A stretch of 64,000 nt of DNA from Triglochin maritima. Its lineage: Eukaryota > Streptophyta > Magnoliopsida > Alismatales > Juncaginaceae. The stretch covers positions 10,001 to 74,000 of the forward strand of contig OY821792.1 in assembly GCA_963682175.1 (NCBI GenBank), given 5' to 3'. The notes under the pieces are model-generated. The model worked only from the letters and a program-made list of their open reading frames with translations. It made no database searches and was not told the DNA's origin. This document shows, piece by piece, positions 9,149 through 20,514 of this stretch (its first letter is position 1; each line of letters begins with the position of its first letter). The position numbers and the translations under genes were made by a program.

Positions 9149-11198
9149 ATGGATGAAATAGGAGTTATCAGAGCTCCTGATCCTAAACCCCCAGACATAG
9201 TCAGTGTTGAGGGATCACCTATCCGAATATTCCATGGTAACCCCTCTACTGCTCCCCCCAAACCAAAGATATCCTATGCTGCAGCAACTAAGTCAACAAG
9301 GCACATCCCACAGTTCAATACAGAACTGGCCTTTTAGGCAGGCTAAATTTGATGACAATATTGGTGAAGAAATTGTGGAATTCTCTGTTGAAGAAATTAA
9401 GCGGTTGGGAGAAGATTTCAAGTGGTGCTTGATTGGAAAATTTGCTGGACCCAGGGCTTCTCTTGAAGAAATTCAGAAGAAACTTCATTCTGAATTAAGC
9501 ATCACTACCACCTGCACTCTTGGCGCTATAGACCCCAGACATATCGCAATGAGGTTTAATGACTATGGTCATTTTGTGCAAGCCTGGCTTCATAATAATT
9601 GGATTTTTGGCAGCAAAAGGATGAGAGTATTCAAATGGTCACCTTATTTTAAACTTGGATTAGAGCCTTCTTTTGCACCTGTTTGGTTGAGTTTACCAGC
9701 CTTGGATATGCATCTCTACCATCCAAATGCTCTGAAATCTTTGGCCAGCGCTCTGGGTAAGTATATTTGTTGCTCCAAAGATGTCACTGAATTCACAGGA
9801 CCAGGTGTTTGTCAAATATGTGTGGAAATGGATCTTTCAAAACCCATGCCCGACCACATCAATATAAAGAATGGAGTTCAATTCCACATACAACCTGTCA
9901 TCTATAATCATGTGCCCATCTTCTGTACTTATTGTCAAAGAGTGGGACACATCCAAGCCAAATGTAGATTGCAGAAAGAACATGAAGAAAAGGAAAAGGA
10001 GGTTCAAGTCAGCCAACACAATAATGTTAAGAGGAAAATTATTTTGACCCAAGGTGTGGAGCAACCTAAACAAGTTTGGAAGCCTAAAGTGATGCCAAAT
10101 ATCGAGGAATTCAAACTTGCAGAAAACCAGACCAGCAAAAATCAGAATCAAATGCAGAAGGATGAAACTACTGAAGTTCAAAATGCAGAACCTAGCAAGA
10201 AAGAAGGTAGACAAATGCAATTAAAAAATTCTGTTCAGGGCTTACATACTGAGAATGAGGACGAAAAAATAGAAGAAATCATTGTGGATGAAACAACACC
10301 CAAAGACAAGCAAGCTGGAAGAAAATTTGAATTTGTCAATGATAGAATAGAGCACAGCATTATTGCTGAAATTCAAAGTACAGATCAAATTTCAGAAAAA
10401 ACTCTTAAAGCCAAAAAAGAAAAAGTTGCATCTCTGGAACAGAGAATGGCAGAACAAGTTGTCTCCCAATTAGCAACAGAACCAAGGAATGCAGCATCTC
10501 CATCACAGCCGTCACTCCCAATGGAAAAAGGGAACATGACACCATCCTTGTCTGCAAAGGCTTTGGAATATCATCCCATGTGTGCATTTAATACTCATGT
10601 TGAAGAGGGAGAAGCATCTGAGGAAAAGGAACATACACCAAGACAGGAAGAATTACTTGAGCAACAATATTATGCTGCACACAAGGACAGAAAAAGCAAG
10701 AGTGGGAAATTTTCCACACCAAACACAAGAAGTAAAAGAAGAAAACAAAAAGGAAAAAGAATTATTAGGGACAATACTAGTGAAGAAGATGATGCCAACT
10801 ATTCTACCACTCAATTTGTCAAAATACAAGGAAGGAGAGAAGAGGTTGACTTGGAAGGAGAAGTTACACGACTCATGAAAGAAAATAATATGAAGAAAAA
10901 GGCAGCCATTGTAGAAGCAAGAAAACAACATATTTTTTGGAAAAAAATGGATGCGGCTGATGACAAAGGAGATTCTGAATTTAACAAGGAAATGGAGAAA
11001 TCAGACACTACTCAATCTGATTTGCAGCAAGAGGATAAAGAAGAAGAGGATTTTGAAAGTGAAGATGCAAAAGGAAATCAAGAAGAAAGTGAGTATGAGC
11101 CCGAAATTTCATTGAAAGAATTGCTGAAAACTCCACTACATGTGCAGGTCGAGCCAAGAAGATCTCAACGACTTCATATGCGCAAGGGGTCATTTTGA
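9149..11198 (+). pseudogene. Family B ORF1 (DUF4283 + CCHC), one frameshift, copy B1
   Basis: The family N-terminus (MDEIGVI..., with SPIRIFHG matching SPIRNFYG in its relatives) starts at 9149, but that frame stops at 9337. The rest of the protein continues in another frame from about 9310-9340 to 11198. Total length is 3n+1, so a single-base insertion is the simplest explanation. The body keeps the DUF4283-like domain with RVFKWSPYF, a CX2CX4HX4C knuckle (CTYCQRVGHIQAKC), a long charged linker and the C-terminal motifs EYHPMCAFNT, VKIQGRREEV and EPRRSQRLHMRKGSF shared by all B copies. An internal ATG at 9204 opens the second frame without a break but would replace the conserved N-terminus. 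The family is clear; whether a product is made is not. Confidence 0.8.
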
Positions 11199-11510
11199 CT
11201 TGGAAATAGAGGTCAAATTTAATTTGAAGCATGGATTAATTTCTTACATATCTGCAGTTTTAACAAGCAGGAGAACAGTAAACGTGGAGGGTCAAAGTCA
11301 TACAAGCCAACCTTGGAAGCCAGCCAAGGGCCCAGAAATTTGTTCAGCCCACTAAGAGATACATGAATTGAATCAGTAATTGGGCCTGCGAGCCCATTAG
11401 CACAGTTATCTTTAAAAACAAACAAAAGCATTTAGATAGGAAAAGAAGTTGGGCCTGCGAGCCCACTAGCACAGTTTTACTTTTACAATACCTTTAGACC
11501 CATCTGATGT

Positions 11511-11595
11511 AAAGGGTGTTGGGCTTCTATGACCCACACACCAGTAGGATACACACTTGTAATTTCTTTTGCTAAGAAATGGAAAGTTGGAGGTT
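11511..11595 (+). other. Conserved structured 3' end of family B (B1)
   Basis: The last 85 nt hold two potential hairpins: one around GGGC...GACCCACAC, and a perfect 7-bp stem in ATTTCTTTTGCTAAGAAAT (11562-11580). Poly(A) follows directly. The same end occurs in B2 and B3. It is a candidate recognition site for reverse transcription. Confidence 0.6.
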
Positions 11596-12082
11596 AAAAA
11601 AAAAAAAAAACCCTAAACCCTAAACCCTAAACCCTAAACCCTAAAAAAACCCTAAACCTTAAACCCTAAAACCCTAAACCCTAAAACCCTAAACCCTAAA
11701 CCCTAAAAAACCCTAAACCCTAAACCCTAAACCCTAAAAAAAAACCTAAACCCTAAACCCTAAACCCTAAAAAAAACCCTAAACCCTAAAACCCTAAACC
11801 CTAAACCCTAAAAAACCCTAAACCCTAAACCCTAAAAAAACCCTAAACCCTAAATACCCTAAACCCTAAACCCTAAACCCTAAAAAAACCCTAAACCCTA
11901 AAACCCTAAACCCTAAACACTAAACCCTTAACCACCCTAAACCCTAAACCCTAAAAAAACCCTAAACCCTAAACCCTAAATAACCCTAAACCCTAAATAA
12001 CCCTAAACCCTAAAATAAACCCTAAACCCTAAACCCTAAACCCTAATAAACCCTAAACCCTAAACCCTAAACCCTAAACCCT
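11596..12082 (+). repeat. Telomere-like CCCTAAA tract 2
   Basis: It begins with the 15-A tail of B1 and continues as about 470 bp of CCCTAAA with A-run insertions and TAAATA variants. It ends abruptly at the 5' end of B2. Confidence 0.97.
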
Positions 12083-12165
12083 GGTGGCTCTCGGCGAACT
12101 GTTTTGCGAGTAATCCAGGGAAGTTTTAATTTCTTTTACTGAGTTGGTTGGTTTGATTAGTACAT

Positions 12166-13712
12166 ATGGATACAACTAGTATGGAACAGGACCAACCTAG
12201 ACCACCGGACTCACCAATTAGAAATTTTTATGGTCCTCACACACAGGCTAAACCAAAGAAATCATATGCTAGTGTGGTGCGTCCTAGATGTAGACCCCCT
12301 AAATATGCAACTCGAATTCCTGCAAGAAATGCTAATTTTGATGAAGAAGGAAATCCGAGTATTGCTTTCCCCTTGTCTGAAATCAAAACCATGGGACAAG
12401 ATTTTGAATGGTGCTTGATTGGAAAATTCTCGGGTCCTAGACCGGAACTTCTTGATATCCAAAATCATTTGGAAGTAACTCTTGGCAAAAAGGATTTTTG
12501 TGAAATTGGAGCACTTGCACCCCGACATGTTAGTATCAGATTATTTGATGAAGAAAGTTTTGTGAAAGTTTGGTTACACAACTGGTACTTTGGGGAGAAG
12601 AAAATGAGAGTGTTCAAGTGGTCTCCCTATTTTAAAGTGGGATTAGAACCCATACAAGCACCAATTTGGATTAATTTTCCTGCTTTGGATTTACATCTCC
12701 ATCACCCTGATGCTTTGAAATCTATTGCCACCGGATTTGGAAAATATATATGTAGTTCAAAAGATGATGTGGACTTCATGAGGCCAGGAGTTTGCAAAAT
12801 ATGTGTAGAGATGGACCTTTCAAAGCCAAAACCCGATCACATAACCATCCATAATGGTGAGCAAACATACATACAACCGGTTCACTATGAGAATGTGCCA
12901 CCTTTTTGTAACTTTTGCATGAAAATTGGACACATGGAAGCAAAATGCAGAATTCGAGTGGAAGAAAATGAGAAAAGCAAAATTCAAGATGCAGCACCTG
13001 CAACATCTTTACAGCAGAAAACTACAATAACAACACCAACAATCACATGGCAAGAATGGAGGCCTAAGTTTATACCAGTACTTGCACAAGTAAATGCAGA
13101 TACAAGGTCACAAGATGGGGCTGAATTGGGAAATCAAGTGTCAAATATAGCAAGACAAAAACCAGCAGATACACCACAAGTCCCGCCACTAATTAATCCC
13201 ACACTTGAACACATGGGACAGCAAATTCAGAAACCAAGTGAGGAAATTCAGCAAACTTCACATGCAGCAAACAGAAATTCTGGTTTGTCAATTGAGGAAA
13301 ACAGAATTTCAGAATTAGCATCAGAAGCAATGAGTGTGCTCTCATCATCACAACCACAACTTGCCCAACCACTAGAAGAAAAGAGAAATGCTGCATCTTT
13401 ATCTGCACAAGCATTGGAGTATCATCCCATGTGTGCATTTAATACTCAAGTTGAAGGGGGAGAAACATCTGAGGACAAGGAACGCACACCAAATCAAGAA
13501 GAATTAATTGAGCAACAATATCATGATGCACACAAGATCAGGAGAAGCAAAAGTGGGAGAACAAACACAAAGAGTAAAAGAAGGAAAAAAGGAGGAAAAA
13601 GAATCATTAGACTCAACTCAAGTGAAGAAGATGATGTCACCTACTCCACCACACAAATGGTTAAAATCCAAGGAAGGAGGGAGGAAGTAAATTTGGAAGA
13701 AGAAGTCACACG
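12166..13712 (+). pseudogene. Family B ORF1, 5' part, interrupted by LTR insertion (B2)
   Basis: DUF4283-CCHC ORF1 beginning MDTTSMEQ, with the knuckle CNFCMKIGHMEAKC. It is open from the ATG to the LTR insertion. Joined to 22747-23098, minus the duplicated ACACG, the reading frame is 1899 nt (632 aa) with no stop, so this ORF was intact when the LTR element landed. The N-terminus shared with B3 and the chimera (PPDSPIRNFYGP) supports the start. The interruption separates the DUF4283 and knuckle part from the conserved C-terminal motifs. Any product would now be truncated or fused to LTR-encoded residues. Confidence 0.88.
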
Positions 13713-15939
13713 TGTTAGAACCCAAACCCTAGATTAGAGTTAAACAGGGATTAGAGGAGGATTAGGGTTGGCTTTGCATGGGGTTGTGTGGTTGCATGGG
13801 GTTGTGTGGTTGCATGGGGAAGTGGGGTTGCTGGTGTTTGCATGGGAAGGTGAAGAGGCGGGGTTACTGTAGCATCTGAGTTAAATAAGGCTTTTCCTTC
13901 ATCTTCTTCTTTCTTCTCCTTTCTCATTTCTCCTTCCTCATTTCTTCCTTCCCTTCCTTGCTGGTGCGTGTGGTGGCAAGCAGCTGAGGAGGAGACCGGA
14001 GATCGCGCGGCGTGAGGCGTGCGGAGTCGAGCGCGCGGGGAGATCACCGGAGGCGACGTGCGTGAGCGGAGCTCCGGCGTTTCGTCGTCGTGGTTGAGGT
14101 ATGCCGCTCCTTAGTGTGGTTTGTTTATTACCCTCATGTGAGTGATGCGTTGGTCGAGTCGGGGGAGGTCGGAGACCTCTCCCGCGACGCGTTTCTTCTA
14201 AAATCCTCGGCTGGCGCGAGGTTGAAGACGACCAACGGTCGACCGGACCCTTCGGGCGGTCGACCGTTTTAGCACTGTTTGCCCGACTTTAACCTTCACC
14301 GGTCGAACGATGCCTTGGGGCGGTCGACCGGTAGTGCATTATTGCTGGTGAGTTGGGATTTTTTCTACCTGTTATCGGTCGACCGGTCCTTGTTGTGTTC
14401 GACCGGAACTTATGTGTACCTGTTAGTTTGCATGTTTCGTTCGACCGATCGTTGGTTGTTCGACCGATTGTATGTTTTGTTCGACCGATTGTATGTTGCG
14501 TTCGACCGATTATATGACTTAGAATAATAGGTTGACCCTGTCTGTTTTCGGTCGACCGAGACCCCTAAGTCGGTCGACCGATAGAGTGGTTTTCAATGTT
14601 GACCAGACTCCGGATTTTGACCTCGTTCGGTCGACCGGTTTTAGACCCTTGTTCGACCGTTGGGGGTTCTGTTTTGAGCGCAGCGGTAGACCGTTTTAGG
14701 AGTACGGTCGACCGATTCCTTCCTGGAACCGGTCGACCGAATCACCTCTTCCGGTCGACCGTTTGGGCCAAGGACAGAATTCCTGGTTCCCTTTTTTGAA
14801 CGCCAACTTTGTCCACGGAAACCTGTGTCCTCGCCTTGTGCGTGAGCCGGGAGGTGACGGTGGGCGCGTGATGCGTGCCTGCCCAGGGACCGCCGTTGGG
14901 AAGAGTGTGGGTGTTCGGGACGCGTCACCTCCATGTATGGACCGTGACCTTTGAGTTGATTGTTGGCACTTTGTAGTATAGCAGGCCTGAGGGATCACGG
15001 ATCCCAGTGTTGATGTTGTGCGGGCACGCAACTGGCGTTGGGTGAGGTGACTACCGGCCCACGGGCTACGGAGGTCGCTGCCCTGCTTTTATAGCGGCGC
15101 GGTTGGTGTTCGCGGCTCGAGGAGCCTGATGACCTGGCAGACTTCGGTCTGGTTTTGTCCGATGCTGTGCCGGACTGTTGTGATGGACCACCGATGCTGT
15201 GCCGGTGATGCCGCCGAGGTTGTGCCGGCGATGGTGATTGTTGAGCCGAGGCTGTTCCGGCTATGTTGTTTTCCTCGGCTGGGCACCTACCGAGATGTTG
15301 TTGTTATACCTTCCGGGCGACGGCCCCGTTGGTCCCTGTGGCTCCGACCACTGAGATTTGCAGATCTGTATTCTATCGGCCTGCAGGCGTGACAGAGGCT
15401 CCCTGCCGAACCCTTGAGTAGTGTAGCTGCGTGTGGGGGGTGCGATGTCGCGTGCTGTAAGACTGCATGTGCCTGCAGTAGGTCTCCTCGGGAGACTCGT
15501 TGTTGATTGTCGGACTGATGTCCTGTTTTACCCTTCGGGGGAACTGTTTTCCATTTCTGTCTATGCCATGACATGCTACTAGTATGATAGGTTCATTATG
15601 TAATGCATGCATATATAGGTGAGTTGGCATACGGGGTTTCCTTCTGGAAACTCAGGCATTGTTGTTATATATTTTCAGGACCGCAGTAGGTCCAGTGGGG
15701 TGGTGATCGGCGGGCGCGCGCGTTTGGAGTCGGATCCTCTAGTCAGACCACTGAGGTCCACATGATTACGTTTATCTTCCCTTGTCATTTTGTTGTAATC
15801 ATGTATTCATTTTGGCAAACTCTGATGTATTACGGTGCACCGCTTATTTATTTATGAAAAGTAACAGTCCCGCCTTGATTATTGTGCTCTTGGTCTTGTT
15901 TATGAATTTTTAAATTTTCCGCTGTTTCGGGATGTTACA
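13713..15939 (+). repeat. 5' LTR
   Basis: Starts TGTTAGAACCC and ends GGGATGTTACA; same length as the 3' LTR. A TATA-like TTAAATAAGG lies near 13882. The G/C-rich middle carries the GGTCGACC array. No gene is supported inside; open frames here repeat in the other LTR only because the LTRs are identical. Confidence 0.96.
14236..14762. repeat. Array of GGTCGACC palindromes inside 5' LTR
   Basis: About 18 copies of CGGTCGACCG or one-sided variants (TTCGACCG) occur in about 530 bp at irregular spacing of 15-60 bp. The core GTCGAC is palindromic. The identical array is in the 3' LTR (about 21038-21566). It may be a protein-binding array; the function is unknown. Confidence 0.85.
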
Positions 15940-15942
15940 ACT

Positions 15943-15954
15943 TGGTATCAGAGC
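15943..15954 (+). promoter_or_regulatory. Primer binding site, tRNA-iMet type
   Basis: TGGTATCAGAGC lies 3 nt after the 5' LTR. It is the usual complement to the 3' end of initiator tRNA-Met in plant LTR elements. Confidence 0.9.
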
Positions 15955-16064
15955 GGTCGATTCCTATGCGGTTCCCAATGAAATCACCCTTGTAGTAATA
16001 GGACTCATGCATTTTATCTTTTAGCATGCATACATGGCTGAAGTGGTGTTGTTTCTTCTGTCAG

Positions 16065-19000
16065 ATGGCACCTAGGCGCGTGAGGAGTTCTACACGCGAT
16101 CGTACTTCCAGTGACGACACATCTGGTGCTCATTGGGACAGGTTGGGTGAGTTTCTGGAGCGTCAAGCAGCTCAGAGCGCCCAAGGCGGAGTGGGAGCTG
16201 AGCACGATCGGTTCATGCGTCAGCACCCGCCGACTTTCGATGGCAGGAGGGCCCCAGAGGTCGCAGAGGACTGGATCTTCCGTATAGAGAAGATCTTCCG
16301 TGCTATTGGAGTAGCACCTGAGAGGATGGTGGAGCTGGCCACCTATGTGTTTGACGGCGAGGCCGCCAACTGGTGGAGGTCTACGTCCACAATTCTGTTT
16401 GAGGACCGTGTGGATATCAGCTGGGAGGAGTTCTTAGAGGTGTTTCACGAGCAGTACTTCCCCCAGCATGTCAGGGATCAGAAGAGAGAGGAGTTCATGT
16501 CGCTGGAGCAGAAGGACATGACACTGACGAGCTACATCAGCAGGTTCAACGCATTGGAGCGTTACTGCCCAGAGATCTGCGTGACCCCAGAGCAGCGGGC
16601 GAGGAAGTTCGTGAAGGGACTGAGACAGCCGCTTCGTTCTCGGGTGATCAACAGCATGCCGCGGACCCTTGCAGATGCGGTGAAGCATGCTACGATCATC
16701 GAGCAGGACCAGAGGGAGTGTAATCAGGAGGCGCGGAAGGCGCCAGTGAGCACCGTTAGCAGAGTAGCTGATCGTGGGGCAGGAAGACCGGGCAAGAGGC
16801 CCAGGTTCGATGGAGGAGGAGCACGTCAGTCAGGGGCGTGCACTTACTGCGGAAGGTTCCATCAGGGACAGGAGTGTCCCCGTCGGACTGGAGCGTGCAT
16901 GGGTTGTGGTCAGATGGGACACTTTGTCCGTGATTGTCCTCAGAGGAAGGGAGAGCCGAGCAGGAGGCCAGGACCACCAGCAGTAGGCAGAGGCGGAGGC
17001 AGCCGGTCAGTTGTTCCATCGGGCCAGAGCAGGAGGACCGGGCGAGTCTTCACTATCCAGGCTGAGGAGGCGAGGGACTCCAACACCGTCGTGGAAGGTA
17101 CGCTTTCCGTTTCTGGTTCTGTAGCGCGCGTGTTGTTTGATTGTGGCGTCACTCACTCCTTCATTTCGGAGAAGTTTGCTGGCGAGTTGGGTCGGACCCC
17201 TGTGCGGCTGACTGATGTTTTGGAGGTCAGCACGCCCATGGGAGAGGTGGGCACTGTGGGGAGCTATTTCCCCGGCACCACAGTGGCTTCGGGAGACCAG
17301 GATTTTCCGGCAGATCTGGTCTTGTTACCGATGGTGGACTTCGACGTCATACTGGGGATGGACTGGCTGTCACAGTACGACGTGCGAGTCTTTTGCCGTG
17401 AGAAGAAGATCCTAATTCCGATGGAGGGCGTGCCAGATGTTCTGATCAGAGGTGCGAGGAGCAGAGGGGGTCGTCTGATTGTGTCTGTGGTTAAGGCACA
17501 GAGACTGTTACAGCAGGGATGCAGAGCGTTTGTGGCCACGCTGGTAGTCCCTGATCCTGAGACAAGGAGGCTGGAGGATATAGAGGTAGTGCAGGAATTT
17601 CCAGACGTTTTTCCAGCAGAGATTCCAGCGTTACCACCGCACCGGGAGATTGAGTTCAGCATCGAGTTGGTTGCGGGTACGACACCTCAGTCGAAGGCAC
17701 CTTATCGGATGGCACCTGCTGAGTTGACGGAGCTGAAGAAGCAGTTGCAGGAGTTGATGGAGTCCGGGTTCATTCGACCGAGTGTTTCTCCATGGGGAGC
17801 ACCCGTGCTCTTCGTGAAGAAGAAGGATGGATCGTTGCGGATGTGCATCGACTACAGGATGCTGAATAAGGTTACCGTTCGGAACCGGTACCCTTTGCCC
17901 AGGATTGATGATTTGTTCTATCAGTTGCAGACAGCGAGAGTGTTCTCGAAGATCGATCTGCGTTCGGGCTATCATCAGTTGCGGATCAGGGAGGCGGATG
18001 TTCAGAAGACAGCCTTCCGGACGCGGTACGGCCACTATGAGTTCTTGGTGATGCCTTTTGGACTGACGAATGCGCCTGCGGCATTCATGGATCTGATGAA
18101 TAGGACCTTCCAGCCGTACCTTGACAAATTCGTCGTGGTGTTCGTGGATGACATTTTGGTATACTCGCCTGACAGGGAGCAGCATCGAGAGCACCTGAGG
18201 ATTGTGCTGGGCATCTTGAGGGAGCAGCAACTTTATGCCAAATACACGAAGTGTGAGTTTTGGTTGGATCAGGTGGCTTTTCTGGGGCATATTGTGTCAG
18301 CAGATGGGATTTCAGTGGATCCGGCGAAGGTCGAGGCAGTGACTCAGTGGAGAGCCCCGACGAGCGTGACTGAGATCAGGAGTTTCGTAGGTCTGGCAGG
18401 GTATTACAGGCGGTTTATCCAGGATTTCTCCAAGCTTGCGTCACCGCTGACAGCGTTGACGCAGAAGGGCGTCAAGTTCGTTTGGTCCCAGAAGTGCGAG
18501 GACAGCTTTCAGGAGCTAAAGAGGCGTTTGACGACAGCACCTATTCTGACACTACCGAGTGGCAGTGGAGGCTACGTGATTTACAGTAATGCATCAGGGA
18601 TAGGCTTGGGATGCGTCCTGATGCAGCATGGGAAGGTGGTCGCGTACGCTTCAAGGCAGCTGAAGGTGCATGAGAAGAACTACCCTACGCATGATCTGGA
18701 GTTGGCGGCGGTAGTTCATGCGTTGAAGACCTGGCGGCACTATCTGTATGGCGAGCAGTTCGAGGTCTTCACCGATCATCAGAGTCTGAAGTACTTGTTC
18801 TCTCAGAAGGAGCTGAACATGAGGCAGCGCAGATGGCTCGAGTTCCTTAAGGACTACGACTTCACCATTTCCTATCACCCGGGGAAGGCGAATTCGGTTG
18901 CGGATGCACTGAGTAGGAAGGCGGAGGTTTCTGTGGCGAGCCTGTGCATCCAGGAGTGGAGGCTACTCGAAGCTTTGTCTGAATGGAGTCCATTCACCGA

Positions 19001-20503
19001 GGGTTCAGAGGGAGCAGTGGTTGCTGGACTTCGGGTGGAGCCGCAGACTGTCTCACGGTTGGTTCAGGCTCAGCAGGGGGATGATGAGTTAGCTAGTCTG
19101 CTGCAGTTAGCTTCCAGGGATGGATCAGACTTCAGTGTGGGGGTTGATGGTAGTCTGAGGTTCAGGAGTCGGATCTGGGTGCCGAAGGTTGATGGGCTGA
19201 GAGATGACGTCATGGAGGAGGCACACAGAGCTAGATACACCATTCACCCGGGGAGCACGAAGATGTATAAGGACCTGCAGCGGAACTTCTGGTGGAAGGG
19301 CATGAAGAGGGACATTGCGGAGTTTGTGGAGCGATGCTTAGTCTGCCAGCAGGTGAAGATTGAGCATCATAGGCTGGCAGGACCAATGCAGAGTATTGAG
19401 CTTCCTGAGTGGAAGTGGGAGCATGTGACGATGGATTTTGTAACGGGTTTGCCAAAGACGAGGAGATTCCACGACGCGATTTGGGTGATAGTCGATCGAC
19501 TAACCAAGTCGGCGCACTTCTTAGCGATCCGGACCACGTTGCCTTGGAGGGTCTAGCTAAGTTGTACGTGGAGGAGATAGTCAGGTTGCATGGAGTGCCA
19601 GTGAGCATCATCTCAGATCGAGATCCTCGTTTCACTTCCAGATTTTGGGGGAGTCTGCAGCAGGCGTTGGGGACGCGTCTGAAGTTCAGTACAGCATTTC
19701 ATCCGCAGACAGATGGTCAATCAGAGAGGACGATTCAGACCCTGGAAGACATGCTTAGAGCATGCACACTGGATTGGGCAGGGCACTGGGATGAGCACTT
19801 GCCACTGATAGAGTTTGCCTACAACAACAGCTACCACTCGAGTATTGGGATGGCACCGTACGAGGCGTTGTACGGGAGGCCTTGCAGATCACCGGTATGC
19901 TGGACTGATGTGGGCGAGAGGTAGTTAGTGGGGCCAGAGCTTGTGCAGATGTACTCAGAGAAGGTGGATGTGATCAGGAGGAGGCTGGCCACAGCACAGA
20001 GCAGGCAGAAGAGTTATGCTGATCGACGAAGACGGGTATTGAGTTTTGAGGTGGGCGATCACGTGTTTCTGAAGATTTCCCCAGCCAGAGGTGTGATGAG
20101 GTTTGGAAAGAAGGGGAAGCTCAGTCCGAGATATGTTGGACCGTTTGAGATCCTCGACCGGGTTGGAGAGGTTGCCTACCGGATTGCCTTGCCGCCACAG
20201 TTTTTCGGTCTGCATAATGTCTTCCATGTGTCGATGCTGAGGAAGTATGTGGCAGATCCGTCGCACGTCATTGAGATAGCAGTGCCAGAGATTCAACAGG
20301 ATTTGTCTCTCGAGGAGAGGCCAGTCGAGATTGTTGATCGTATGGATCACCAGCTCAGGAGGAGGACCATTCCGATGGTGAAGGTCAGGTGGTAGCATCA
20401 CAGTGAGCGCGAGGCCACTTGGGAGATCGAGGAGGACGTCAGAAGGCAGTATCCAGAGCTTTTCGGTGAGTGTTTGCTTGATTTCGGGACGAAATCCTTT
20501 TAA
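16065..20503 (+). pseudogene. Ty3/gypsy gag-pol polyprotein, several breaks
   Basis: One long frame begins MAPRRVRSS (an earlier in-frame ATG is at 16026). The order is Gag capsid region, two zinc knuckles (16840-16935; the first has CX2CX3HX4C spacing), protease, RT with FVDD near 18145, RNase H, integrase with an HHCC finger and DDE region, and a C-terminal chromodomain-like stretch. That order (RT before integrase) defines Ty3/gypsy. Breaks are a 1-nt deletion near 19543 within integrase, then in-frame TAG codons at 19922-19924 and 20393-20395; homologous sequence continues to a TAA at 20501. Two catalytic oddities are seen: the protease triad reads Asp-Cys-Gly (17139-17147) where Asp-Ser/Thr-Gly is usual, and the first RNase H Asp is Asn (AAT, 18588-18590). 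This copy cannot be autonomous as read. Confidence 0.93.
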
Positions 20504-20514
20504 GTTGGGAGGAT
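20503..20514 (+). other. Polypurine tract
   Basis: A purine-rich stretch containing GGGAGGA lies immediately before the 3' LTR, at the expected place for plus-strand priming. Confidence 0.75.

Larger units (their letters stand above)
8394..11595 (+). mobile_element. ORF1-only LINE family B, copy B1
   Basis: A 3.2-kb element bounded on both sides by CCCTAAA repeats. It has a 5' UTR of about 755 bp (8394-9148; no gene seen), one ORF1 and a 3' UTR of about 400 bp ending in a 15-A tail joined to CCC. No endonuclease, RT or RNase H sequence is present. It is a diverged member relative to B2, B3 and the chimera. The layout fits a non-autonomous LINE that depends on an ORF2 supplied in trans. Confidence 0.85.

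Noticed and set aside
13713..15939. Several open frames of 60-111 codons in the LTRs
   Set aside because: They are in a G/C-rich non-coding LTR, appear on both strands, and repeat only because the two LTRs are copies.
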